IMG/VR virus record: IMGVR_UViG_3300020202_000150
Coordinates: 1-40,088 of that record
Length of the DNA stretch: 40,088 nucleotides
Strand: one strand, 5' to 3'
DNA from: a virus
In this document: positions 1 through 7,859 of the stretch, in pieces
Numbering within the stretch: position 1 is the stretch's first letter
Layout: each line of letters starts with the position of its first letter
The notes under the pieces: model-generated
Databases searched by the model: none
What the model saw: only the letters and a program-made list of their open reading frames with translations
Told to the model about the DNA's origin: nothing
Made by a program: the position numbers and the translations under genes

Positions 1-127
1 AATCTCCAAAACGCGATTCGCTCAAAACGCCAACAGCTAAACGGCGAGATTTCACAAGCATTGAAAGAATCAAGCGATGAACCTATTTTAAATGCTATTC
101 CAGCTCTTGAAGAACTGCGAAAGGTTA
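1..127. repeat. terminal direct repeat, left copy (circular-contig overlap)
   Basis: This stretch is identical to 39962..40088. It lies inside one reading frame that continues across the junction, so it is best read as the overlap left when a circular molecule was assembled, not as a biological terminal redundancy. The length of 127 matches a k-mer size commonly used by short-read assemblers. The real circle is 39,961 bp. Confidence 0.93.
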
Positions 128-963
128 AGATGCGTCTTAATCCAAGACTTCAAGGAGATGACATTGCGGTAATTGATGATCTCATCTCAAAAATTCGCGG
201 AGAAACTCAAGGCGGTCTTGGCAGCGTTAAAAATCTTTTTGATCTCAAAGATTACCTTCAAACAAAAGCATCATCTGCATACATGAAAGATGGCCAAGTG
301 TTTATGGTTGGCAAAGAGGCTCAGCAAGCCGCAAAAGCCGCTGCGGCCGTGATCCGTAAGGAATTAAATAAGGCTTCACCTGAGATTGCAAAAGCCAACA
401 ACACGCTTTCTCTACTTCATTCTTTAGAATCTAAGCTTAATAAAAATCTCATTAAAGAGGGCGCATCTGATTCGGCGCTGTTATCGGCTGGCGCTGGACG
501 AAACCCAAGAAACGCGCGAATGCTGCAAAGGCTTGGGCAGTTCACCGACACAAATCCTTTGGCAGAGGCTCAATTACTGTCAACAGCTAAAACATTTGGA
601 AACGTCTCGCTTAATCCGCTTGATCAAACAGGTAAAGCTGCAGCAAGAATGGCACTGGGCGGGACGGCAGGATATTTAACAGATGGTAATGAGGGGGCAG
701 CTTGGGGTGCAATGTTAGCAAATCCCGCAGCTCTTAAATATTCAATAATGGCTGGAAAAATTCCTATCAATGTTGTTCAAGGAATTGTTCAGAGAGTAAC
801 AGGTAGCAAGGCATTAAATGATGCTGCAATAAAGAAAACGACTGACTTTTTGAAGACACCTGAGGGCCAAGCCATGATGACAAATCTTGGTCTTGGTCAA
901 AAGATAGTTGAAAAAGCAGCTAGTCCGTCTGAAGCAATTCAACGGCGCGCTAGCGGCAGATAA
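1..963 (+). CDS. 3' part of origin-spanning internal virion/ejection-type protein
   Basis: This is the C-terminal part of the gene that starts at 39143. The frame is open from base 1 and stops with TAA at 961-963; joined through the circle the product has 593 residues. This part is helical and rich in Ala, Lys and Leu, with a Gly/Ala stretch (around GGTAGYLTDGNEGAAWGAM) that could insert in a membrane. It is the last of four genes (36901 to 963) between the tail-hub gene and the tail fibre, where P22-like phages keep proteins ejected with the DNA. No catalytic motif is seen. The ejection role rests on position and composition only. Confidence 0.7.
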   Translation, partial: NLQNAIRSKRQQLNGEISQALKESSDEPILNAIPALEELRKVKMRLNPRLQGDDIAVIDDLISKIRGETQGGLGSVKNLFDLKDYLQTKASSAYMKDGQVFMVGKEAQQAAKAAAAVIRKELNKASPEIAKANNTLSLLHSLESKLNKNLIKEGASDSALLSAGAGRNPRNARMLQRLGQFTDTNPLAEAQLLSTAKTFGNVSLNPLDQTGKAAARMALGGTAGYLTDGNEGAAWGAMLANPAALKYSIMAGKIPINVVQGIVQRVTGSKALNDAAIKKTTDFLKTPEGQAMMTNLGLGQKIVEKAASPSEAIQRRASGR

Positions 964-980
964 TAGTTCTGACCCACTGA

Positions 981-992
981 TTTAAATTCCCA
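981..992 (+). repeat. TTTAAATTCCCA motif copy
   Basis: This 12-mer lies in the 67-bp gap before the tail-fibre gene. The same word occurs at 28379..28390, and the 11-mer TTAAATTCCCA at 28363..28373 in the gap after the portal gene. All copies are in non-coding gaps of the late region, so a shared late regulatory signal is possible. Confidence 0.35.
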
Positions 993-1030
993 GATCTCAA
1001 AACGGATTTCGATCCAAGGGGATTTAAATT

Positions 1031-2200
1031 ATGGCGTCACCCGCAGTGACTTACAACTTTACAAATGGAACGACCGCTGATGCGGATCAGGTAGACCAAA
1101 ACTTTACCGATATCATTAACGGGATCACTGACGGCACAAAAGATTTGTCTATCAGTGCTCTTACTTGCGCTGGCGCCGTTACACTAAACGGAAACGTTAC
1201 GTTAGGTAACGGAACACCTGACGATATTACGGTAACTGGATCACTTGCCTCAAGTATCCCAATCAAAACGACAAACTCATTTGATATTGGCTCTAGCACA
1301 TTGGGCTTAAGGTCAATCTACTTTGGCTCATCGGGCGGCGCGTTTTCAACACGGCTTATCGGCGGGGCAGCGGCATCAAGTTACACCATTACCTTGCCGG
1401 CAAGTGGTCCGAGTGTGACTGGTAAAACAATAATCTCTGATGCGTCGGCCGGACTATCATTTCGTTATGCTGAGAAATTCACTGGATCAAAAACGTCTGC
1501 ATATACCGCAACGGGTGATGAAACGATTATTCCTGTTGATACGTCTGGCGGCGCATTCACAGTCACACTACCGGCCGCTGCAAGCTATGCAGGAAAACAA
1601 CTTACCATTGTTAAGACATCAACCGATTTCAATGCCTGCACCATTGACGGAGATGGTTCCGAGACGATTAACGGATCGGCAACCACCTCTATCAATACGC
1701 AATACGAGTCACTCACTATCGCCTGTGATGGTTCTAACTGGTATATCCGCCAAAGGTATATCCCTTCAGAGTGGGCATCATATACGCCGACTATTTCAGG
1801 CTTTGGTACCGTTACGTCATTGGCGGCATTTTGGCGCAGGGAAGGCGATTCAGCACGCGTGAGATGTTATTTTGTCGCTGGTACTGTTGCAGCATCTGAC
1901 GCAAAAATCACGCTCCCAGGCGGAACATCGATTGATACCAATAAACTCACGACTGCTCAGTCTGCATATCTTGGTGTGTTCTTCTCAAACGTCACAACTA
2001 CAGGAACCGCATTTCCGGCAACAACTCGCGGTCCTTTCGTTATCACGACAAAAATTGGCGATACGGACGAGCTATTTTTCGCTGTCGCTGTTGATAAGGA
2101 TGACGTTGTGTTTAGACCTGATCAGGGCACAGTAGTCGGCACAACCAGTGCTTCAGTCGTGATTGAATTTAGCGTTCCGATCTCTGGCTGGAAAGGATGA
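1031..2200 (+). CDS. tail fibre / receptor-binding structural protein
   Basis: This is a 389-residue beta-rich protein. The N-terminal ~60 residues (SPAVTYNFTNGTTADADQVD, then NGN/LGNGT repeats) resemble the virion-attachment and repeat regions of phage fibres. The middle is Ser/Thr/Gly rich, with the TLPA pattern seen in fibre beta-helices. The last ~150 residues start with a W-x-SYTPT motif and contain ITLPGG, typical of C-terminal trimeric fibre domains in many phages. It follows the ejection-type genes and precedes lysis, the usual fibre slot in podoviruses. AAGGGG about 10 bases upstream acts as ribosome site. No enzymatic tailspike motif is visible. Its many Ser/Thr residues make it a conceivable target of the phage glycosyltransferase. 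Confidence 0.75.
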   Translation: MASPAVTYNFTNGTTADADQVDQNFTDIINGITDGTKDLSISALTCAGAVTLNGNVTLGNGTPDDITVTGSLASSIPIKTTNSFDIGSSTLGLRSIYFGSSGGAFSTRLIGGAAASSYTITLPASGPSVTGKTIISDASAGLSFRYAEKFTGSKTSAYTATGDETIIPVDTSGGAFTVTLPAAASYAGKQLTIVKTSTDFNACTIDGDGSETINGSATTSINTQYESLTIACDGSNWYIRQRYIPSEWASYTPTISGFGTVTSLAAFWRREGDSARVRCYFVAGTVAASDAKITLPGGTSIDTNKLTTAQSAYLGVFFSNVTTTGTAFPATTRGPFVITTKIGDTDELFFAVAVDKDDVVFRPDQGTVVGTTSASVVIEFSVPISGWKG

Positions 2201-2204
2201 TCGA

Positions 2205-2384
2205 ATGGACCAGGAAAAGCTGGTTGATTATTTCATTGCAAAAACTGATGCGAGATTTGATCGGCTTGAGGCGAAAGTAGATCGATTAATTGCTTTTCGA
2301 GTTCTTCTCATAGGGGCCGCCGTGGGAATAAGCGGCTTAGTTTCCGTAATATTTCAAATAGCAATAGCAATGGCTAAACATTAA
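2205..2384 (+). CDS. XhlA-like small membrane protein (holin-associated)
   Basis: This 59-residue protein has an N-terminal amphipathic coiled coil (KTDARFDRLEAKVDRLIAF), then one transmembrane segment (LLIGAAVGISGLVSVIFQIA) and a short charged tail. That is the layout of haemolysin XhlA-type proteins that work with holins. The ATG at 2205 is chosen because AAGGA lies just upstream; a TTG at 2163 in the same frame would overlap the fibre gene. It opens the lysis block. The family call rests on topology, not on diagnostic residues. Confidence 0.55.
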   Translation: MDQEKLVDYFIAKTDARFDRLEAKVDRLIAFRVLLIGAAVGISGLVSVIFQIAIAMAKH

Positions 2385-2393
2385 GGGGGAAAG

Positions 2394-2711
2394 ATGAAGA
2401 AATTAGCTCTGATCACTGGTGTGATCTTAATAGCATCTGTTGCCGTGGCACAAGAGGCACCGGCACTCGGTTGGGTTGATAAAGTGCTTGCACTTATCCC
2501 GGTTGATGGCGCAGTGGTCGCGACAATCGCAATGGTGCTTGAGTTTGGTTTGCGTCTAATTAAGACAGAAAAACCAAAATCAATGATCTACCTTGTGGCT
2601 GACGCAATTAAAGGTGTGGCACTTATCTTGGCAAAAGTCGGTTTGCTTTTAGATAAAGTTCTTCCGCAAAGAGTTAAAGCTCCGGAACCTCAAGAGGCTC
2701 CGAAGGCTTAA
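2394..2711 (+). CDS. candidate holin with signal sequence
   Basis: This is a 105-residue membrane protein with a cleavable-looking signal (MKKLALITGVILIASVAVA, then QEAP). Two hydrophobic or amphipathic stretches follow (about residues 27-55 and 65-90), and the tail is Pro/Glu/Lys rich. AGGGGGA lies directly upstream of the ATG. Its place between an XhlA-like gene and the endolysin supports a role in membrane permeabilisation. It could instead be a periplasmic membrane-associated protein, since an N-terminal export signal is not universal in holins. Confidence 0.5.
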   Translation: MKKLALITGVILIASVAVAQEAPALGWVDKVLALIPVDGAVVATIAMVLEFGLRLIKTEKPKSMIYLVADAIKGVALILAKVGLLLDKVLPQRVKAPEPQEAPKA

Positions 2712-3398
2712 ATGCGCATACTCTTATTGGCCCTGTTTATTTCCGGCTGCGCTTCATTGGTAAACCAGGAGTTAAATCCTGATGTTTTCTATAAGCGGGA
2801 CATCCAGCTTGAGATAAACGGGGTCAAGTTTTTAGGCGTAGCTGTTCCCAAACGCGCAGATAAATACGAGATCAAAATCAAAGCGCGCGGGAAAATCGAC
2901 ATGCTGACCGTCACAAGCTGTCATCGGGAATTTGTGATTGAAGACCCAACAGTCATGCCTGGCACGTCGAGATCATTTAGCTTCACCTACGTTCCTATCA
3001 AAGGAATTGAAGACGGTAGAGGCTGCCTTCTTGATATCGGAGCTTTTGAGAAAAAGCGCGGCCGGCATTCATGGGCCACAATTGACTTTGAGACTGAAAC
3101 GGAGAATCTCCCGGCAATTCTAAAGTGTAATGGTGAGAAATGGGATACTAACCCCTCATCTGTCTCAATCTGCCAAGGGAAAACTGGGCTCATTCAAAAA
3201 ATTAGATTTGATCATCGAGTAAAAGTCTCACCTGACACAGAGATGTGCAATGTCATGAAGACCGAGGATGAGATGACTTACACCTACGTAATGCCGCGCG
3301 GGGAATGCACTTACTATTTTGGCGACAAATACGGCAATTTCCATAGGCATACAACAATTGGTTATGAATCAATTTTGATTAGGGAGGTTGGCGAATGA
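2712..3398 (+). CDS. phage lipoprotein of unknown function
   Basis: This 228-residue protein has a lipoprotein signal: a hydrophobic start (MRILLLALFISGC) with lipobox I-S-G-C, so Cys13 would be acylated. The mature part is beta-rich with several Cys residues (in VTSCHRE, GRGCLLD, LKCNG, SICQG, MCNV, GECTYYF) that could form disulfides in the periplasm. The start follows the previous stop without a gap, and the end overlaps the next gene by 4 bp (ATGA). Within the lysis block it might help disrupt the outer membrane or block superinfection. It is far longer than Rz1-type spanins. Confidence 0.6.
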   Translation: MRILLLALFISGCASLVNQELNPDVFYKRDIQLEINGVKFLGVAVPKRADKYEIKIKARGKIDMLTVTSCHREFVIEDPTVMPGTSRSFSFTYVPIKGIEDGRGCLLDIGAFEKKRGRHSWATIDFETETENLPAILKCNGEKWDTNPSSVSICQGKTGLIQKIRFDHRVKVSPDTEMCNVMKTEDEMTYTYVMPRGECTYYFGDKYGNFHRHTTIGYESILIREVGE

Positions 3399-3532
3399 AA
3401 GTCTGGCGCGATGATGTTCTAGTTGTGGCTCTCATTTGTGCTGCGGTCGCTTTCTGCGCAACGCAAATTAAAAGCTGCGCTCCGCAAAATCCTGAAATGC
3501 ATTATCACCAATACGGAAGCTCCCAGGGATAA
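3395..3532 (+). CDS. 45-residue membrane-anchored peptide in lysis block
   Basis: This short gene starts with an ATG overlapping the TGA of the lipoprotein gene (ATGA), with AGGGAGG upstream, and ends 2 bp before the next ATG. The product has one hydrophobic segment (DDVLVVALICAAVAFCATQI), then a short polar tail with a Cys (KSCAPQ). It could be an outer-membrane spanin, but the sequence before the Cys (I-K-S-C) is a poor lipobox, so a plain single-pass membrane peptide is as likely. Tight spacing and the ribosome site are the main evidence that it is real. Confidence 0.55.
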   Translation: MKVWRDDVLVVALICAAVAFCATQIKSCAPQNPEMHYHQYGSSQG

Positions 3533-3534
3533 CG

Positions 3535-3771
3535 ATGATTCTAACCATTATCCAAGCCGCAATTAAACTCTTCTTACCAGTGCTTGATTATTACTTGCGT
3601 AAGTCCGCCGCCAATGAAGAGGCGCGTAAGGATTATTTGGCCTTTGTTGAGATCATGAACCGTAAAGGCTTAGCAAGCGTAAGTATGCGCATGAAAGCTA
3701 AAGATCAAATAGGGCGTGTCGCTGACATGTGGAAAAAAGAAAGCGAAGAGGCAGAAAAAAATGGCTACTAA
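3535..3771 (+). CDS. small membrane-anchored helical protein (inner-membrane spanin-like)
   Basis: The 78-residue product has an N-terminal hydrophobic helix (ILTIIQAAIKLFLPVLDYYL) and a charged helical tail ending in KKESEEAEKNGY. The shape, one anchor plus a periplasmic coiled coil, fits an i-spanin, although it is short. It overlaps the endolysin gene by 11 bp. No sequence motif proves the role. Confidence 0.5.
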   Translation: MILTIIQAAIKLFLPVLDYYLRKSAANEEARKDYLAFVEIMNRKGLASVSMRMKAKDQIGRVADMWKKESEEAEKNGY

Positions 3772-4237
3772 AGAACTCCTTTTCATGGACGGAATGCCCC
3801 CTTGGATTGATATCGCGCTAAAAGAAGTTGGCCAAAAGGAAATCAAAGGGGATGAGGATAATCCAAGGATTATTGAATATCACTCGGCTACAAAACTTAA
3901 GGCAACCGAGGATGAGGTCCCTTGGTGTTCAAGCTTTGCTAACTGGTGCATGAAAATAGCAGGCTTAATTGGAACGTCCAGTGCGGCAGCAAGGTCTTGG
4001 ATGAGTTGGGGTTATCCTTGTTCTGAGCCAGTGAAATACTGTGTTGTGATTTTACGCCGAGGCTCTAAGTCGTGGCAGGGTCATGTCGGCTTTTTAATGG
4101 ACTGGGATGACAGAGAAATTAGAGTGCTTGGCGGTAATCAAAAAGATTCCGTATCATTTCAAACATTCAAGCGCACTGATGTACTTGGCTACCGATGGCC
4201 AAAAAAAGAATATATCTTGGTTCAGAAAAATAATTGA
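3761..4237 (+). CDS. endolysin, TIGR02594-type CHAP/NlpC-P60 family
   Basis: This 158-residue protein should cleave peptidoglycan. It carries the family signature in order: PPWIDIALKEVGQKEIKG (13-30), NPRIIEY (34-40), DEVPWCSSFANWCM (51-64) with catalytic Cys56, GTSSAAARSW (71-80), GHVGF with His108, and VLGGNQ (122-127). Full-length members of this family are about this size. ATG 3761 is chosen because it follows AAGAGG and matches the family N-terminus; an upstream GTG at 3716 would add basic residues in the frame overlap. There is no signal peptide, so a holin is needed for export. It is the last lysis gene. Confidence 0.88.
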   Translation: MATKELLFMDGMPPWIDIALKEVGQKEIKGDEDNPRIIEYHSATKLKATEDEVPWCSSFANWCMKIAGLIGTSSAAARSWMSWGYPCSEPVKYCVVILRRGSKSWQGHVGFLMDWDDREIRVLGGNQKDSVSFQTFKRTDVLGYRWPKKEYILVQKNN

Positions 4238-4246
4238 AATTCGCTA

Positions 4247-4275
4247 TTGACACATAATTTTGCCTTGAGACGCTT
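4247..4275 (+). promoter_or_regulatory. candidate promoter ahead of the sugar operon
   Basis: TTGACA at 4247-4252 lies in the only gap between the lysis block and the sugar genes. The 12-mer GCTATTGACACA around it recurs at 19874-19885. At 17 bp spacing the -10 would be ACGCTT, which is weak, so an activator may be needed. A separate promoter here would allow expression in the lysogen. Confidence 0.45.
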
Positions 4276-4298
4276 GAATGCGTTGGAGGCGGATTTAT

Positions 4299-4508
4299 AT
4301 GCTGGTCTCAATTTTGTTTTTCCTTTTGGGTCTCTCTGTTTCACTTAACGTTTTTCTATTCATTAAATTCCGTAAGACCAAATTAGAACGACCAAAATCT
4401 CAGGATTTGAGGGAATTCCTAGGGGATTTAGCTCGCGGTAAAGCTGTTATTAAGATCGAGGTTCTTGATCCAAATGGATTATTTCATCACTCAATGAGGG
4501 GAATTTGA
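4299..4508 (+). CDS. small single-pass membrane protein, unknown
   Basis: This is a 69-residue protein with an N-terminal transmembrane helix (LVSILFFLLGLSVSLNVFLF), a basic stretch (KFRKTKLERPK) and a polar C-terminus ending near KAVIKIEVLDPNGLFHHS. ATG 4299 is preferred because GGAGG lies 10 bases before it; an in-frame ATG at 4278 has no ribosome site. It overlaps the next gene by one base (TGATG), so translation is probably coupled to the dehydratase. No family was recognised with confidence. Confidence 0.6.
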   Translation: MLVSILFFLLGLSVSLNVFLFIKFRKTKLERPKSQDLREFLGDLARGKAVIKIEVLDPNGLFHHSMRGI

Positions 4509-5359
4509 TGAAAGTATTTATTACGGGAATTACGGGTAGCCTTGGGACGGCGGTAACTAAGTATCTCTTAGAGCATTATCCAGATTGCCAAATTTACGGC
4601 TATTCAAGAGACGAATTAAGACAGCAAAAATTCATGAGAGATAAAAGAATCACTCTTACGCTTGGATGCATCCGGGATCGCGATAGACTCTTAGAGGCAA
4701 CGCGCGGAATGGACATTATATTTCATCTGGCGGCCGTGAAACACGTTGACCTTTTAGAGCTAAATCCAGAAGAGGCAGCAAGCGTAAACATCGACGGCAC
4801 AAGGAATGTTCTTTACGCGCAGAGAATGAACCGAATTCCGAGAGTTGTACTCTCATCAACGGATAAGGCTGTTTACCCTGTCAATGCCTACGGTGATTCT
4901 AAAGCAATGGCCGAAAAGCTTATTTTGAGAAACCCCAAAAATCTCGTTTTTCGCTGGGGGAACGTAATAGCGTCAAACGGTTCAGTGGTTCCGCAATTTG
5001 TTAAATCAATTAAAGATCATCAAACAGCATATGTGACTGACACAAATATGATTAGATTTTGGATTACCCTGAATGAAGCTGCGAAATTTATTGTAACCAA
5101 TAGTCTTGATCAGAACTCTTCAGGTCTTATCATTCCTGAAATGCGTGCCGCAAAAGTTGTTGATGTCGCGTTAGCGGTTGCTGCAATCCTTGGAGTTTCA
5201 ACCACCATTAAAACGACTGGACCAAGACCTGGCGAAAAACTGAGCGAATGTCTTAGGACTCAGTATGAAGGCGCTGAGATTCATGCGCACACGGTTCCGC
5301 AATTTTCAATGGATGAACTGATTCAAACTCTCACTCCTGTTGTGCAGGCAATCGCATGA
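4508..5359 (+). CDS. UDP-sugar 4,6-dehydratase, PseB/FlaA1-like
   Basis: This 283-residue SDR enzyme should convert UDP-GlcNAc to a 4-keto-6-deoxy sugar, the first step to pseudaminic or legionaminic acid. Seen motifs: Rossmann GITGSLG (7-13), AAVKHVDLLELNPEEA (75-90), STDKAVYP with the Asp119/Lys120 pair, YGDSK (Tyr128, Lys132), RWGNVIASNGSV (149-160), MIRFWITLNEA (181-191) and GPRPGEKLSE (238-247). All are hallmarks of the PseB/CapD soluble subfamily. It is slightly shorter than PseB (~330). ATG 4508 follows GAGGGG. It overlaps the next gene by 4 bp. Whether it also epimerises C5, as PseB does, cannot be read from the motifs. Confidence 0.88.
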   Translation: MKVFITGITGSLGTAVTKYLLEHYPDCQIYGYSRDELRQQKFMRDKRITLTLGCIRDRDRLLEATRGMDIIFHLAAVKHVDLLELNPEEAASVNIDGTRNVLYAQRMNRIPRVVLSSTDKAVYPVNAYGDSKAMAEKLILRNPKNLVFRWGNVIASNGSVVPQFVKSIKDHQTAYVTDTNMIRFWITLNEAAKFIVTNSLDQNSSGLIIPEMRAAKVVDVALAVAAILGVSTTIKTTGPRPGEKLSECLRTQYEGAEIHAHTVPQFSMDELIQTLTPVVQAIA

Positions 5360-5949
5360 TTTTAATTGTTGGGCACAAAGGCGTGATGGGCAGACGTTAC
5401 TCGTGTATCCTCAATTACCTGGGCAAAAAATGGATCGGCACGGATATTGATGGGCCAACGCAAGAATTTCAGTCAAAAGACATTAGCGGCATTATTATCG
5501 CAACTCCAACGGAAACTCATGCGGCACTCATTAAGGTTTATGCGGAATTCGGAAAACCAATTTTAGCCGAAAAACCAATTTGCAAAGATCTTAATCAGCT
5601 TAAAGAAGTACTTTATGCGGTTAAAGATATTCCGTTTGAAATGGTCTATCAATACAAGCAAATAGCACGTCTTGGCGATGGTCCGTCACATTACAATTAT
5701 TGGAACCACGGTAGAGACGGACTTCACTATGATTGCATTCAGATCATTGGTCTCGCTCGCGGGCCAGTTGAGTTAGCAGAGGATTCACCGATTTGGGATT
5801 GCAGGATTAATGGGGATTTTCTTTTCATTGAGCAAATGGATTTCGCCTATGTATCAATGATCAAGAATTGGCTCAAAAAGCCGGGGATGGATTTAAACGA
5901 AATTTACGCAATTCATGAAAAAGTCCATGACATGGTGAAATCCGCATGA
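5356..5949 (+). CDS. shortened Gfo/Idh/MocA-type NAD(P)-dependent oxidoreductase
   Basis: The 197-residue product starts with a Rossmann fold (GHKGVMGRR, 6-14), then IIIATPTETHAAL (46-58) and the family hallmark AEKPI (71-75), so it should oxidise or reduce a sugar with NAD(P). Family members are usually 300-400 residues; much of the C-terminal substrate-binding sheet is reduced here to ~100 residues (YWNHGRDGLHYDC, then a helical end). Both ends overlap neighbours by 4 bp, so it is an intact gene and not a remnant. Such oxidoreductases occur beside SpsF and aminotransferase genes in flagellar sugar clusters. Substrate unknown. Confidence 0.72.
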   Translation: MILIVGHKGVMGRRYSCILNYLGKKWIGTDIDGPTQEFQSKDISGIIIATPTETHAALIKVYAEFGKPILAEKPICKDLNQLKEVLYAVKDIPFEMVYQYKQIARLGDGPSHYNYWNHGRDGLHYDCIQIIGLARGPVELAEDSPIWDCRINGDFLFIEQMDFAYVSMIKNWLKKPGMDLNEIYAIHEKVHDMVKSA

Positions 5950-6671
5950 GCGCACCGATTAGGGTCTTAATTGGCATTCAAGCAAGGAGCACGTCAAAGC
6001 GCTTTCCAGGAAAATGCTTTGCAATGCTAGGTGAGAAGACTGTTTTAGATCACGTTATCGACAATGCAATTGAATGCTGTACATACTTAAATAACTTCAA
6101 GGAAAAGAATGGTTTCGTCGCATCCGCAGCACTTTGCATTCCGTATAATGATCCCATTAAAGAGCGATATCAGAACAAGATTAACATCATTGTTGAAGGT
6201 CCAGAGGATGATGTTTTAGAGCGGTATAAAATACTAGTTTCTAAAATGGACCCGGATTATCTCGTCCGCGTAACTGGCGATTGTTGTTTACTTCCAGGAT
6301 ATGTCATCACAAAGCATATCAATGTCGCTGTTAAAAATACCTATGATTACGTCTCAAATGTTGATGAGCGCATTCGCACAACGCTCGATGGGTTTGACGT
6401 TGAGGTCATTTCGCGGAGGCTCTTTGATTACACTGCAGAGTGCGCAAAAATCCAACACGACAGAGAACACGTCACAACATGGATGAGGCGCTGTACACCG
6501 ACCTGGGCGCGCGTTGGGCACGTTGTGGGTTATCTTGATTTTGCAGACGTGAAACTCTCAGTTGATACGCCAGAGGATTTAGAAAGAGTTAGAAAGCACT
6601 ACGACAAAATTCAATTAGCAATTAAAGTCGCGGAGGATTTGCATGGTAAACGCAACGTCCACCGACTTTAG
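5946..6671 (+). CDS. SpsF-type cytidylyltransferase (CMP-sugar synthesis)
   Basis: This 241-residue enzyme probably activates a nonulosonic acid with CTP. The nucleotide-binding motif is IQARSTSKRFPGK (11-23), close to the IQARxxSTRLPGK of SpsF/NeuA/KdsB relatives. Further family motifs are GPEDDVLERY (85-94), VRVTGDC (107-113), DGFDVEV (148-154), DREHVT (172-177) and VDTPEDL (206-212). These favour the SpsF branch over NeuA/PseF. It overlaps the oxidoreductase by 4 bp and the aminotransferase by 29 bp. In this operon it would do the job of PseF; the acceptor sugar is inferred. Confidence 0.82.
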   Translation: MSAPIRVLIGIQARSTSKRFPGKCFAMLGEKTVLDHVIDNAIECCTYLNNFKEKNGFVASAALCIPYNDPIKERYQNKINIIVEGPEDDVLERYKILVSKMDPDYLVRVTGDCCLLPGYVITKHINVAVKNTYDYVSNVDERIRTTLDGFDVEVISRRLFDYTAECAKIQHDREHVTTWMRRCTPTWARVGHVVGYLDFADVKLSVDTPEDLERVRKHYDKIQLAIKVAEDLHGKRNVHRL

Positions 6672-7857
6672 TTGGTACCGTAGGGCGCAAGACTGTATCG
6701 CTCAAGGCGCACTGACAAACTCTAAACGCCCTGAGTGTTTTGTTCTGGGAGCATATCCGACACACCTAAAAAGAGGCGAGGGCTGTCATGTATACGATAC
6801 GACCGGTAAGCGTTACATTGATTATATTACTGGGCTTGGCAGCAATTTATTTGGCTACGGCAATTCTTATATTCATGAGAGTGTCGCAAATGCTTTCAAG
6901 ACTGGCTCGGCGTTATCGCTATCGTCGGATCTTGAGATCTATTTTGCAGAAAAAGTAAAAGAGTTTTTCCCCTGGATTACTCATATTAAGATTCTAAAGA
7001 CCGGAACTGAGTCAACTCTTGCGGCATTAAGAATCGCTAGAGCATATACCGGCCGGAATTTGATATTATCTGAAGGGTATCACGGCTGGAGTGATGAATT
7101 CACCTCACTTAATCCGCCGGCTCTTGGTGTTCCGGGAACTTACACCATTGAAAAGCTTCATAAAGAATCGCGTCTTGATAAAGCTGCGGCCGTAATTGTT
7201 GAGCCTGTCATGACTGATGACGGGCCAGAAAGAATCGCTTGGCTCCGTGATCTAAGACGAAGATGTAACGCATCTGGTGCCCTGCTAATCTTTGATGAAG
7301 TAATAACCGGACTGCGTTACTTAGGTCACGGGGTCTCTAATTGCCATGGCATTGAACCAGATTTGATTTGTCTTGGGAAAGCCATTGGCGGCGGAATGCC
7401 GTTAGCCGTGGTTGGCGGTAAGACGCACATTATGAACTGCGGTGAGTATTTTGTGTCGAGCACGTTTGCGGGTGAGCGAGTCTCATTGGCAGCAGGACTT
7501 AAGGCGCTCGAATTACTTCAAACGAATCATAAATATTCAATTAATGATCTCTGGCGTGAAGGGACGAAATTTCTTTTAGGCTTTAATCGAATGTGGCCAG
7601 AGATGATTAGGATTGAAGGGTATGCCACGCGCGGAACGTTTAAGGGAAGTGATACGGCGAAAGCTCTTCTTTGGCAAGAGGCTTGTAAGGCGGGCATTCT
7701 ATTCGGCTCCTCGTGGTTCTTTAATTTCTCTCATCCAGAGCAAACTGAAATTGTTTTAAACACTTTAAGCGACATTATGGTCCGCATTAAACATGGCAAT
7801 GTGAAACTCGAAGGGACATTACCGACGAGTCCGTTTGCCGCAAAAGTAAGGGGATAA
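6643..7857 (+). CDS. class-III PLP aminotransferase, glutamate-1-semialdehyde mutase-like
   Basis: This 404-residue PLP enzyme resembles HemL. GTES (121-124), GYHGWSD (145-151), IVEPV (185-189), FDEV (217-220) and LGKAIGGGMPLA (244-255) with the PLP-binding Lys246 are all present. HemL itself is unlikely because the gene lies in a sugar operon of a phage. It would add the amino group to the 4-keto sugar or a later intermediate, replacing the DegT-fold PseC of the classical pathway. ATG 6643 follows GGAGGA and starts inside the end of the cytidylyltransferase gene. Confidence 0.85.
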   Translation: MVNATSTDFSWYRRAQDCIAQGALTNSKRPECFVLGAYPTHLKRGEGCHVYDTTGKRYIDYITGLGSNLFGYGNSYIHESVANAFKTGSALSLSSDLEIYFAEKVKEFFPWITHIKILKTGTESTLAALRIARAYTGRNLILSEGYHGWSDEFTSLNPPALGVPGTYTIEKLHKESRLDKAAAVIVEPVMTDDGPERIAWLRDLRRRCNASGALLIFDEVITGLRYLGHGVSNCHGIEPDLICLGKAIGGGMPLAVVGGKTHIMNCGEYFVSSTFAGERVSLAAGLKALELLQTNHKYSINDLWREGTKFLLGFNRMWPEMIRIEGYATRGTFKGSDTAKALLWQEACKAGILFGSSWFFNFSHPEQTEIVLNTLSDIMVRIKHGNVKLEGTLPTSPFAAKVRG

Positions 7858-7859
7858 TT

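Noticed and set aside
1-127. Packaging-type direct terminal repeat
   Set aside because: It lies inside a coding gene in continuous frame, and 127 equals a common assembly k-mer size.
1440-1862. 140-codon frame inside the tail fibre gene
   Set aside because: Out-of-frame shadow without ribosome site; the fibre frame has family-like domains throughout.
6643-7857. HemL (tetrapyrrole synthesis)
   Set aside because: The fold matches, but the phage sugar-operon context and lack of other haem genes favour a sugar aminotransferase.
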